A DNA stretch of 52,709 bases from NCBI GenBank assembly GCA_900618795.1, contig UYJD01000002.1:1556465-1609173 (forward strand). The letters are read 5' to 3'. The DNA comes from Cyanodermella asteris. Taxonomy: Eukaryota; Ascomycota; Lecanoromycetes; Ostropales; Stictidaceae. The position numbers were made by a program, and so were the translations under genes. Of this stretch, positions 31,794-41,278 are shown one piece after another (the stretch's first letter is position 1; every line of letters begins with the position of its first letter). The notes beneath the pieces are model-generated. The model worked only from the letters and a program-made list of their open reading frames with translations, did not search any database and was not told where the DNA came from.

Positions 31794-33100
31794 ATGCCTG
31801 GCATCATCAGCCCATCAGTGACACCTCTGCCCAAGGCAGCAGGATCAGATGTCAACTTCGGCGCCGTAGTCAGCGGCATTGACATCGAGAAAATGACCGG
31901 TAAGTATTTCGTCGCTCCCTCGTCGTAGACAATGTGGAATATCGCGTGAAAACAAGGGTGCACTCCGAGGAACGGTAACCACCTTGAGTAAGTACAAATA
32001 CCAAACCACCAAACCCCGGTCCAGCAAGCTCATTACGCTAACGCCAATCGCCAGACGCCGACTTTGCATTCCTCCGCGATGCCCTCTACCGCAACACCGT
32101 CCTCGTCATCAAAACCAGCCCCACCGTCTCTCCATCCGCCCAGTACGAGCTCACCCGCCGCTTCGACCCCAGCGTGACAAACTACGGCCACGGCAAGACG
32201 CTCGACGCGAAACGCTCCGTCCTGCACCCGGACCTCAAGACCATCCCGCACCAGCCGCAAGTCCAGGTGATCGGCAACGGCTTCATCGCCGAGTACGAGG
32301 GCCTGTCCGACATCCAGCTGCGCCACCCGCACCATCGCAAATTCCACAAGACGCACGTCCCGGACGACGACGACCTGGACTTCACCTGCTTCTTCCGCTG
32401 GCACATCGACGCCGCGCTGTACGATCTCAACCCGCCGCGGGTGACGAGCCTGTTGGCGGTCAAGGTGCCCCGCGGCCGGAGGCAGACGCTGCGGTACGAC
32501 GACGGGACCGGCGACGAGCTGGACGTCCCGCTCGGCACGACGGCGTTCGTGTCCGGGGCGCAAATGTACGAGAACCTGTCCGAAGAGGACCGGGAGTTTG
32601 CGCGGACGAGCAAGGTCGAGTATGCGCCGCATCCCTACATTTGGATGTCTGGCGCCGCGTCCCGGTCGACCGGGTTGGGCATGGAGAGCGAGGGCAAGGA
32701 GTTGAGCGAGGCCGACTTGCCGCCGGTCGACGAGTCGAAGATCCAGGTTTTGCCCATGTGCTGGAAGAACCCGGTTACGGGAAAGCTGCATCTGGTGATC
32801 CACCCGAGTGCGGTGAGGAAGATTCACCTCGAGGATGGGTCTGTCATTGATGATCTGAAGGAGGTCAGGGATACGGTCTACAGGCTGCAGCGCCCGGGGA
32901 TCGCGCCCAAGTTCGTTTACCCTCACGATTGGGAGGAAGGCGATATGGTGCTGTTCCACAACCAGGGTTGCATTCACTCGGTCGTCGGTGCTTTTGCAGA
33001 GGATGAGGTGAGGTTGTTCAGACAGTGTAACATGGCTGCGAGCACGAGGCCGTTGGGACCTGATGCGACGGAGGAGGAGATGAAGTCGATGCTGCAGTGA
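31794..33100 (+). CDS. TauD/TfdA-family alpha-ketoglutarate-dependent dioxygenase
   Basis: A Fe(II)/2-oxoglutarate dioxygenase of the TauD/TfdA family; fungal relatives are annotated as taurine or sulfonate dioxygenases, but the substrate cannot be read from sequence. Two exons: 31794-31899 and 32055-33100, separated by a 155-bp intron with GTAAGT donor, GCTAACG branch and GCCAG acceptor; the total is 383 aa. Exon 1 supplies DVNFGAVVSGIDIEKMT, and exon 2 continues DADFAFLRDALYRNTVLV. The iron facial triad is visible as RWHID (His152, Asp154) and NQGCIHSV (His343). RLFRQCNM holds the likely 2-oxoglutarate-binding arginine. A start at the GTG at 32174 would lose the N-terminal third of the jelly roll. 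Third positions are strongly GC-rich, which creates long antisense frames. It converges on the questin-oxidase-like gene 230 bp away. Confidence 0.9.
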
Positions 33101-33330
33101 TGTGACGAAATATAGACGGCTTCGTAATATTCTAGTATAGCGTATTTCTCGGTATTTTACAGTCTGATTATGGAACAATTGCTTCATCGCACCCATGAGT
33201 CTTGTACCCGGATACGATGGTGTTTTGAACCCGAGCGTCATAGGGCGAGGCGCAGCGATATTGTACACGATGGAAGCACGATTGCTGCCAGCTCACTCTT
33301 ATCAGAGTCAAGTCCTGGTGTCAGGCGAGC

Positions 33331-34749
33331 TTATAGCTCAACTTTGTGGACCCCGGACTCCCTCCAAGCAGACTCATTACCGGCAGCTCTGACCCACTGA
33401 TTGGTCGGACCCTTCATATCGATAAAGTCGCCTTCGTTCTCTACGCTGCGAATGACGACGGCCGCAAACCCCAACACGTCGGCACCCTTCAAAGGCTCCT
33501 TGAACTGCGTCTGCTTCCCGGCCGCCAACTCAGCACCCTTCAGAGCGCGGATGGCCTTGACGACATGTCCATCATCGTTCAGACCGTTGGCTTTCTCGAA
33601 GATCTGATCCCAAGACTCGTAGACCCCTCCACCTTGCTTGCTGGGGTCCTTGACAAAGACGCCCAACCACTCGATGTCGAAGGTCGGAGATCCCACCCAG
33701 GATACGTAGTCTCGCAGGGTAGCGCGGATCTGGCGCTCGAGGAGGATGGATGTGCGCTTAGGGCCGAGAGTCCTTAGCAGTGCCGGGTAGTAGACAGTGC
33801 CGTTGTGGCCGTGAATGAGGAAGAAGTCGAGCTTGGGCGCGTAGGGACGGCGCTGAGCTGCGAGGGTGACGTAGGCTTCGACGTTGATGGCTTCCTGAAT
33901 GCGAGCTTCGACATTGTCTTCCGTCACGCGGTACTTCGTTGCGACTTCAACAAGGGCATCCTTCCCTCGCTCTTGGATCTCGAGGTAGAGGTCGATCAGG
34001 TTGGCTGAGGTGCTTTGGCCCGAGACGTCGACGGCTTGACAGTTAGCGTTGAAAGAACCTAGTTCGTCTCGGTGCACCGCTGTCCAGGCCAGGGCTTCGG
34101 CCGTCATGCCGGCAAGTCCGAACTCGATTGAAAGGCCGAGGTGGATCACGGGGTGAATGATGCTGGAAGTGACACGCGAGAGCATTGCTTTGGCCTTTTC
34201 GGTGTCGGCGAAGAGATATTCGTCGAGGGTAGCCACGACACCCTTGGCCTCGATCTCATCGCCGAAGAACTTCAAGTAGTCGGCGTAAGCACCTTTCTGG
34301 CCCAGACCGGACATGAAGCCTTCCGTGGTGTTGACGCTGCCGACCGACGCTGGCTTGGGTTCAGCATGCAGACTACGCTGATAGGAGGAGTTGCGTTCGA
34401 ATTGGGCTTTGATCTGCGCTGGAGTGGCTCCAAGGGCATAAAGCGAGAGGAGATGGTGGGCAATGTGGTCGTGGAAACCCATTGCGTTGAAGAAGACGTG
34501 GTGCTTGTGATTCTCTTGCATGAACCGAGAGGTCTCTGCCAGAGCTTCAGGTGAGAAATTCGACACTCCAGCAACCGGCTTGAGATCAGGAGCGATGTTC
34601 ATCATTGTTGCGGTGGCCATTGTCCTGGACTGCTGGAGATGTGAATTGATGATGTTCAAACGATTCCGGTAAACAGCTCTCGAATTTGTCCTGTTAAGTA
34701 TTGGATGGTGATGTCGAGCAAGTCCAGGGAGGAGGGGTAGTCCTCTCAT
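33331..34749 (-). CDS. Questin oxidase-like protein (DUF4243)
   Basis: A 472-residue member of the questin oxidase-like family, which includes fungal Baeyer-Villiger-type oxidases of anthraquinone and aflatoxin pathways (GedK, AflY). Typical blocks are HHVFFNAMGFHDHIAHHLLSLYALGATP, the DYLKFF segment, and IHPVIHLGLSIEFG in the middle, with NGTVYYPALLRTL later. The histidine-rich first block probably contributes to the active site. The ATG at 34749 gives a 43-residue leader of Arg/His/Asn character; an in-frame ATG at 34618-34620 (MATATMMNIAPDLK) matches the usual family start and may be the true one. I see no polyketide synthase or other pathway genes nearby, so a role in secondary metabolism is not supported by context. 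Confidence 0.85.
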   Translation of the reverse strand: MRGLPLLPGLARHHHPILNRTNSRAVYRNRLNIINSHLQQSRTMATATMMNIAPDLKPVAGVSNFSPEALAETSRFMQENHKHHVFFNAMGFHDHIAHHLLSLYALGATPAQIKAQFERNSSYQRSLHAEPKPASVGSVNTTEGFMSGLGQKGAYADYLKFFGDEIEAKGVVATLDEYLFADTEKAKAMLSRVTSSIIHPVIHLGLSIEFGLAGMTAEALAWTAVHRDELGSFNANCQAVDVSGQSTSANLIDLYLEIQERGKDALVEVATKYRVTEDNVEARIQEAINVEAYVTLAAQRRPYAPKLDFFLIHGHNGTVYYPALLRTLGPKRTSILLERQIRATLRDYVSWVGSPTFDIEWLGVFVKDPSKQGGGVYESWDQIFEKANGLNDDGHVVKAIRALKGAELAAGKQTQFKEPLKGADVLGFAAVVIRSVENEGDFIDMKGPTNQWVRAAGNESAWRESGVHKVEL

Positions 34750-36021
34750 ACTTATACAGTAACACGGGAGTCAATGAAATGACAAGGTTCAAGCAAGACC
34801 ACCTACGATCAGTTGAACATTGAACGCTCGGGCTTATACCGAGGTGGCGAACCTCTACTTTCCAGGACGAGCCAAGAATGACTCCTCGGAACTCAGAATA
34901 GTTTCATCGCGGTTCCCTGCAGGTAGACTTTCCATGACAGCTGGCAGTCAGATCACCCAAGCGTACTCAAGCATGGATACAGCATGGTCAGTAATCTTCA
35001 GACCATACAGATTATGCTTCCACTGCAGCCCCCACTCACTCGCCGACCCTGAAAGTCCGTCACGGTTCCGCTTTTCAATCATCGTGACTGGCCAGTGGGC
35101 CCCACAGGACACTATTCAACAACCACGTGCAGCAAAATTGTGCTATCTACAGCATGCACGCTCGGGGCAAGAAGGTCTTGCGGACCCCATAGCGGTCACC
35201 ACATAACTCGGCGACAGTCCGATTGGAGCAAAAAACCTCCAAACCCACGCGCCGTCGAACCGGATCTCCGCCCCGAAGCTGATACTTTTTTGCGAGGGTT
35301 AGCAGCCTCACCTTGCACGAATTAATAATCGTCGAGCTGACAGGCCGCGTGCGAACCACGTTCGACACATGGCATATGCCTAATAGAAGTCGGGTTTGGG
35401 GCCTAGGCCCGGTCAGCAACTTTGGCCGGGGAGAGCTTGCTGCAGCCAAGGGCTAGCCAATCGAGTCGATTTCAGCTTCAGCGTTCTCACATCCAGCGGT
35501 TGTGTAAGCAGCTTCGACGTCGGACTCGCGACATACTCGCCACCGAACGGCGCGAGGACGAAACGTTGGTTTCGCGGGAGTCACTTTCTTGCTGCCGAGT
35601 CGGCCGACTTCAGCCTCGCCTTGCGTCATTCTTTCTACTGGGCGTGCTGAAGGACACAAGTCGTTGCCCAGATACTTTCTACCTTCGCTGACTGCAAATT
35701 CTGTGAGTTTTTTGATGGGCACGTGAGTGAGCAGTCATAATGCTACTCATGAATGTAGCTCTCAAGGAAGGCCTAATGGTGTCGGCCGACCTAGGACTTC
35801 TCAAAGCCGTAGTATGGATGTTCCTTGAGGAATAAATATATTTCAGAAACTAGCACTTGGTGCGATGCAATATTCTACAAGCCCTGCATGAGCCAATCCA
35901 ATCCTGTGGGTCCCAAAGATGCCAAACTCCTGACGCTGGACGCCACGTATCTCCATGCATGTTCTTAAGCTCGCATCAAATGCTCAATCGTGTGGCCAAG
36001 CCGGCCATCAAACCCCCTTCT
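34750..36021. other. Intergenic region, no gene seen
   Basis: About 1.27 kb between two minus-strand genes, containing the promoter of the questin-oxidase-like gene and the 3' end of the next. A GGGGCCTAGGCCC near-palindrome lies around 35398-35412. Short frames are unconvincing. Confidence 0.5.
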
Positions 36022-38694
36022 TTACAAACCCCCTTTCAGTATGTTAGTCTTGTCCTTGCCCGCGGCCACGTCTTTCTTCAGCTTGTCCTCCACTTGTGCC
36101 TGCATCTTGCTGGGGTCCTTACCCAATCGTTCCAGGTGAGCTTGATACTCCTTCTTCATCGCTTCCTCCTGGTCTTCTGTGGCATCTGCAGATGAGCCAG
36201 TGTGTGATATCTGGGTCCGAGGGTCCGCCTTCGCATTTGCCTTCACATCGCTAGCAGCGTCATTTTTTGGATCTTTGGTGATTGGTGAACTCCCTCCGAC
36301 GGACTTTGGTGGGGCACTAGTGTCCAGCTCCAATCCGCTCTTTGACAAACCGTCAAAATCAAGGTCGCTCTCATCGCCTGGGATCACGACTTTTGACGTC
36401 TCTTTTGGCGTCTCTGCGGTCGACCCGGTCTCGACTTTGAATGCCTTCGGAAAATCCGTGTTCTGAGCGGCAACTGCAGCCTCCAAGCCTGCACGAACCG
36501 GCTCTGGAGTAGATGTTGGATCGTGTTCGGGTTTCTTGGGTTCCGCTGGGTTGGGTTCGTCGCAAAACAGATCGTCGACTGTATTGATGTATCTAACCCC
36601 ATTGTAAGGGCCAGTGCAGCCGCCGATCTTCTTGTAGAACTCGGAGGCAAACTCGCTTGCGGCACTAATGGCTTCGCGCAACAGGACAACCTTTGAATCC
36701 CAGGTCATGATCGGAAGCGTATTCAGATCAGGAAGATCTCCATCATCCGGAAGTATGTTGACGAGTTGCGTACGGACCAGAGGCACTTCAACGCGGTCTG
36801 GCAGGGCTGAAGGAACATCTACAGGCTCCAAATAGGGAGTCTTTTCCGAGATCGGTAGAGGCTTCGCTGTTTCGGTCTCCTTCGCCTGCGGTGGTTGATA
36901 TTCCTCCGGAGGTTTCGAGAGCTCGTTGTGAATAGTCGCGATGGCGTCGTCATTTGAAAGGTGGGGATAGAGCATAAACCAGCAGCGAGCGCGCATCAAC
37001 TCGAGCAATGGCTCGGCAAAAGCAGGGAATTTGGGCGAGACTACTTTCTGTTTCTGTGAAGATGATGAGCTGAGCCGCCGGGAGACAAAGTTGTGAAACT
37101 CCATCCACTTGTTCCCAAAATACAAGGCCGCATGAGTATCAGGAGCCTGCCAGTAAAAAGGCGTCGCTTTGTTTCCATTAGACCCGGCCGGCGGCTCGAG
37201 TTTGTCTTCGCCGTCCATCTTCGCCTCTGGAAGATCCAGCGCGATGCCGAGGAGAGCTTCCTGTTCAGGCGTGGCCTTGAAATATGATGAGTACCCGTAC
37301 TCAAGGGTGTGATAGAATAGATAATGATAGTACAGCGGAGATAACTCGGCTTGAGTCGACAGTAAAAGTACATGTGATTGTTGGGGGCGAGCGGAGTAGA
37401 AGGACTCCACGGTCTTGATCGACGACTCCATGGGAGTCAAATGCTCTCGAGAGATCCTGCGCCTCAGCGTGATCTGAGATGTATGTTTACCACCAGCTCT
37501 TGGTAGCGGTGGCCAGACGAAATTGTCCAAGAATAGCTGCGTCGAGGTCTCAACTTTTGGCGGCAGCTCGATAGTGATATGAGGGTGTCTCGCTCCGAAA
37601 TAATCAGCGGACTCGATCGACTTGAGAAGGCGCATCAATGAGCCCGATCCACTTGGCGGCACATGGATCAAAATATCAATGTAGACTGTCTCCCACGCGG
37701 CTAAGCTTGCATGGTCTAGCCTAGTCAACCACATCATCCTCTCAACAGCATCTGTGGGAAGATCAATCAAGCTCTTCCCGACTCGTCCGGTGTGTCCCTG
37801 TAATGATTTGGCGAACCATTTCGGCTCTTGATCTAGCTCGTCACTGAGATATACCTGGGGATGCATGTAGGTTGTGACGTGATATAGTGCGCTCGTAACG
37901 CTGTACTCCATCCTTCCATCTGTGCTGATGTCACTCTCATCGGGGCGTGCGTCATGCCAATAAATGGAACACTCTCTGGCCGCACCGTTCAGTTCCTTGA
38001 GCGTGTCTATACTGATAGGGTCTCGGCCGAAGAATGCGAAGTGAACATGATTGCGTTTGTAGTTGGCCATCTCACAAGCGAGCGGGATGAGCCGACTGGC
38101 GCTCTTGGTGGTTGCAGCCACAAAGACGACGTTCTTATTGTCCTCCGAATGACCGTTGGTATGTGTAATGCCATACAAGCTGGCAGGCAATTCGAAGAAT
38201 TTCAAAGGTCCGTCATAGTAGTAGTCTGATGTTTTCTCACCTCCCCTGAGTACGGCAGGTACGTCCTCGCTCTTTATTGTGCTTTGGGGTGGCTCTGCTT
38301 TGGCTTTTCGTGTTGGTGCTGCCGCCACCGAGGATGTCTTGGGTAGCTCCTTGGCCGGCTGGGGGATCGCAGACGTTTCCTGTATGGGCTTCTGGTTGAC
38401 GACTGGCATGCCACGTATTGTTCTTGAGGGATCTCGAAGATCTACCATGTTCCCAACCGGCTTCAAGTCTGTGGGTATATTTTTGACGAAGACATATGCG
38501 AAGATGAGAAGGCCGGCGAACAGTGCTATGCGCCTGCGCCGCATGCGAGGGCTAGCCAGCCAGGAAGCGAGGGAAGATGAAGAGCTCGAATGAGAGTGTC
38601 GCACATTGTCGACATGGCTGCAACCATCTGGCCGAAAGTCATCGTCCTTTTTGCCAAGCTCCTCGTCATCTACAAAGAGACGGTTGAAAGACAT
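36022..38694 (-). CDS. Putative type II membrane glycosyltransferase-like protein
   Basis: An 890-residue protein conserved in filamentous ascomycetes, where relatives are commonly labelled 'glycosyltransferase 2'. The N-terminus is cytoplasm-like with a Ser run, then RRRR followed by a single span (IALFAGLLIFAYVFV, residues ~56-70), which gives a type II Golgi/ER topology. The lumenal part has NVVFVAATTKSASRLIPLACEMA (first nucleotide-sugar-like strand-helix), FAFFGRDPIS, ECSIYWHDARPD, and a DILIHVPPSG strand. The last ~170 residues are acidic, Lys/Glu-rich and probably disordered or coiled coil (EEAMKKEYQAHLERLGKD). The ATG at 38694 is clear. Donor and acceptor are unknown, and the enzymatic assignment rests on family labels rather than a catalytic motif I can prove. 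Confidence 0.7.
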   Translation of the reverse strand: MSFNRLFVDDEELGKKDDDFRPDGCSHVDNVRHSHSSSSSSLASWLASPRMRRRRIALFAGLLIFAYVFVKNIPTDLKPVGNMVDLRDPSRTIRGMPVVNQKPIQETSAIPQPAKELPKTSSVAAAPTRKAKAEPPQSTIKSEDVPAVLRGGEKTSDYYYDGPLKFFELPASLYGITHTNGHSEDNKNVVFVAATTKSASRLIPLACEMANYKRNHVHFAFFGRDPISIDTLKELNGAARECSIYWHDARPDESDISTDGRMEYSVTSALYHVTTYMHPQVYLSDELDQEPKWFAKSLQGHTGRVGKSLIDLPTDAVERMMWLTRLDHASLAAWETVYIDILIHVPPSGSGSLMRLLKSIESADYFGARHPHITIELPPKVETSTQLFLDNFVWPPLPRAGGKHTSQITLRRRISREHLTPMESSIKTVESFYSARPQQSHVLLLSTQAELSPLYYHYLFYHTLEYGYSSYFKATPEQEALLGIALDLPEAKMDGEDKLEPPAGSNGNKATPFYWQAPDTHAALYFGNKWMEFHNFVSRRLSSSSSQKQKVVSPKFPAFAEPLLELMRARCWFMLYPHLSNDDAIATIHNELSKPPEEYQPPQAKETETAKPLPISEKTPYLEPVDVPSALPDRVEVPLVRTQLVNILPDDGDLPDLNTLPIMTWDSKVVLLREAISAASEFASEFYKKIGGCTGPYNGVRYINTVDDLFCDEPNPAEPKKPEHDPTSTPEPVRAGLEAAVAAQNTDFPKAFKVETGSTAETPKETSKVVIPGDESDLDFDGLSKSGLELDTSAPPKSVGGSSPITKDPKNDAASDVKANAKADPRTQISHTGSSADATEDQEEAMKKEYQAHLERLGKDPSKMQAQVEDKLKKDVAAGKDKTNILKGGL

Positions 38695-39264
38695 GATCGA
38701 CGTTTAAGAGGTGCTCACAGCGCCGGCGCGCGAGATAGACAGCTTATCGCATGGCCGAGAAGTAATGAGAGAGGTGGCCGATTATGGCGCCAGATGCATT
38801 GAGATTCGGACGGGGAACAGTCGTGGCAGTCCTTGGGACCAGCATCGAAGTGCGGTAAACGATGGCGTTGCAGCAGAGCAGACTCGATACGTGTTGTGTG
38901 AGGGATGTTGTCGAATGTTTCAGCTTCGTGCCAGCAATCCAGTTCCGACTGGGCGGAAGCGCTGCTTGGTGTTTGCGCAATCCGGCCCGAGCTCCTATCC
39001 AACGGAGTACTTTTCCGAGACCCTGCAGATCAGGTCCAGCGGGACGCCGCAGAGCCTCGAATGCCGGATTGGCGCCCCGCCGACCGACCTGATTTTGTTG
39101 TTCTTTCGATAGGTTCCTAGAGAATCTTGTTGCCCTGCCTTTCATTCCATAGCATTGGCACAGATTGTCAGCAGTGCCGTCTTCTGCACTGGTCTGCCGC
39201 TGCAACAAACAAGCTTCGAGCTTCGCCAGCGTTTCTGCGGAGGTTGCACTTCAGCTCCTCAATC
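38695..39264. other. Divergent intergenic region, glycosyltransferase-like / IDI1
   Basis: A 570-base divergent promoter region. Its right 140 bases stay open in the IDI1 frame without an ATG and encode a basic, mitochondrial-leader-like peptide (see findings). Confidence 0.5.
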
Positions 39265-40074
39265 ATGTCGACAACCACCACGGAGACGGTCTCTACGGCG
39301 GACCAGCCACGCATCACTGCGGAGAACGTCTACAGTCTCTTCCCCGACGTTACTCCACATCTCGTCCTCCGACACAACGACAGCAATACCGACACGTCCG
39401 ATCTGGCAGGCTACGACCCCGAGCAAGTCCGGTTGATGGAAGAGGTGTGTATAGTCCTGGACAGTGACGACAAGCCAATTGGGGCGGGATCCAAGAAGAC
39501 ATGCCATCTCATGGACAACATCAACAAGGGTCTCCTGCACCGCGCATTCTCTGTCTTCCTGTTCGACTCCAACAACAAGCTCCTGCTACAACAGCGCGCC
39601 AGCGAAAAAATCACATTCCCCGACATGTGGACAAACACGTGCTGCAGTCACCCACTGGGCGTGCCTGGTGAGACAGGATCCGAGCTAGAAGAGGCCATCC
39701 TTGGCGCGAAGAGAGCGGCACAGCGAAAGCTGGACCAAGAGCTGGGAATAGCGAAGGAGCAAGTGCCGATTGAGAAGTTCAAGTTCTTGACAAGAATACA
39801 CTACCTGGCGCCAAGCGATGGCAAATGGGGCGAGCATGAGATCGACTACATCCTCTTTATCAAGGCCGACGTAGACCTGAAGCCCAACCCCAACGAGGTC
39901 CGGGATACGACATACGTCTCGCCAGACGAGCTCAAGGCGATGTTCGAGGACAAGAGCCTGAAATTCACGCCATGGTTCAAGCTCATCTGCACTTCGATGT
40001 TGTTTGAGTGGTGGGAGCACCTTGACTCGGGTCTTGAAAGGTACCTGAATGAGTCGCAGATTCGGCGTATGTAG
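39265..40074 (+). CDS. IDI1: Isopentenyl-diphosphate delta-isomerase
   Basis: A 269-residue type I isomerase that interconverts isopentenyl and dimethylallyl diphosphate in the mevalonate/ergosterol pathway. It has the Nudix-like fold: MEEVCIVLDSDDKPIGAGSK, GLLHRAFSVFLFDSNNKLLLQQRA, then TNTCCSHPLG with Cys127 as the catalytic cysteine (Cys126 adjacent), GAKRAAQRKLDQELGI as the Nudix-like helix, and HEIDYILF with Glu192 as the catalytic glutamate. The conserved C-terminal FTPWFKLI and WW segment are present. Length matches fungal and yeast enzymes. The open frame begins at a TTG at 39127, but the first ATG (39265, context ATCATGT) gives the normal N-terminus. Single exon. Confidence 0.95.
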   Translation: MSTTTTETVSTADQPRITAENVYSLFPDVTPHLVLRHNDSNTDTSDLAGYDPEQVRLMEEVCIVLDSDDKPIGAGSKKTCHLMDNINKGLLHRAFSVFLFDSNNKLLLQQRASEKITFPDMWTNTCCSHPLGVPGETGSELEEAILGAKRAAQRKLDQELGIAKEQVPIEKFKFLTRIHYLAPSDGKWGEHEIDYILFIKADVDLKPNPNEVRDTTYVSPDELKAMFEDKSLKFTPWFKLICTSMLFEWWEHLDSGLERYLNESQIRRM

Positions 40075-41278
40075 CGCACGGTACCCATCGCTCAGTTATT
40101 CTGCGTGGTAAATACAAAGCAAGAGTAGGTTGCTGCATACATGATGCAAACACTCTTTCGATGACTGCTTTCTTCGTGTCCAATTTTGTGTTTCGAGAGG
40201 AATCTTAAGTGCTTGAAGGCTTTGTTGAGGGATAAGCCTTGCAGCGAGAATGGAAATTATTCAGCAAAAAAATATTCAAGAATGGACACTATTTAATCTG
40301 GAACTGTAAAATGGCAATGAAGATGTGTTAGTATGATACTTGATCAGCCAGCCAATCGGCCCAAACAACGCAGCAAATTCAGTGATGTTTCTTGCAGGGC
40401 AAATGCAATGTTCTGGGTGCTTATGTAGATCTCGAGCTGGCATGGAGGTGGAGCGAGTGATGCCGCGGCACAGCATGGAATATATACTCGTAGATATCTT
40501 GAGCTTTGCGAGGCGTCGCACGAGATCAGCTTCCTCGTATAGGCTCAAAGCTTAGAACCTCCTCTTGCTTCGGTTGTCGAGGTCTAGATAGCGAAATGCT
40601 CACCGCCTGCTCGCGCTCAACAATCACGACGATGTAACGGGAAAACGGACCCCTACAGCGGATGGAAGAACAACTATGTGCCTGGAGGATGCAGGGATCG
40701 CCCCCCAGACACTGTGGACGTGGACCCCTGGCGGGACAGCCAGCCGGGGAAGCGGCGGAGAGCTCGGATCTACCCTGCAGCTCCACCACACATCGATCTT
40801 GTGAGCGACCTGGTCATCCTGCACTTCCACACTGGCCACTTCGCCAACGCCATGCTGTGACCACAACGTCCGCTTCAGGCATGCTCTCACTCGAGCCTGT
40901 GGCCGCTTGCGACGACGCACGACTCACATGATATGGGGCAAGCGTGCTAACGGGCGAAACTCTAATGGACACAGGGCGTCGGCTGGTGGGCGCAGTGGGT
41001 CTTTTTGCAACCGCGGTGCGCCCATAAGATCAGCTTCTCCCTACACGTGGTGTCTCATTCGCCTTCATCTTCTCAACAATTGCCATCACTATCGCCAGTC
41101 CTTCGCCGCTCTGTTGCTGTCGTGCTCGGTCGTCTGCCCCGCCTTCGTGACCTTAGTTGTCATCGTCTGCTCTGCCATATATCACTCTCGCTATATTCAT
41201 CTGCTTCCAGCTGCAGCGTTCCGTTGCTTTTCGTTCCATTTCTTTGAGGAACGCTAATACGCACACCATATCTTCATC
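40075..41278. other. Intergenic region and leader of the phosphatase gene
   Basis: About 1.2 kb. The right end is pyrimidine-rich (41040-41260) and contains ATATAT at 41177-41182, about 100 bp before the ATG at 41279. A hydrophobic frame from an ATG near 40929 to 41257 overlaps this leader and is treated as non-coding. Confidence 0.45.

Noticed and set aside
32033-33268. Long minus-strand open frame (over 400 codons) opposite the TauD-like gene
   Set aside because: It is antisense to a well-supported dioxygenase with strong GC bias at third positions, which suppresses stops on the other strand; its Arg/His/Val-rich product matches nothing recognisable.
40929-41257. Hydrophobic frame just upstream of the phosphatase ATG
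   Set aside because: It lies in a pyrimidine-rich leader, which by itself yields hydrophobic codons; no family match or splice join to the next exon in phase was found.
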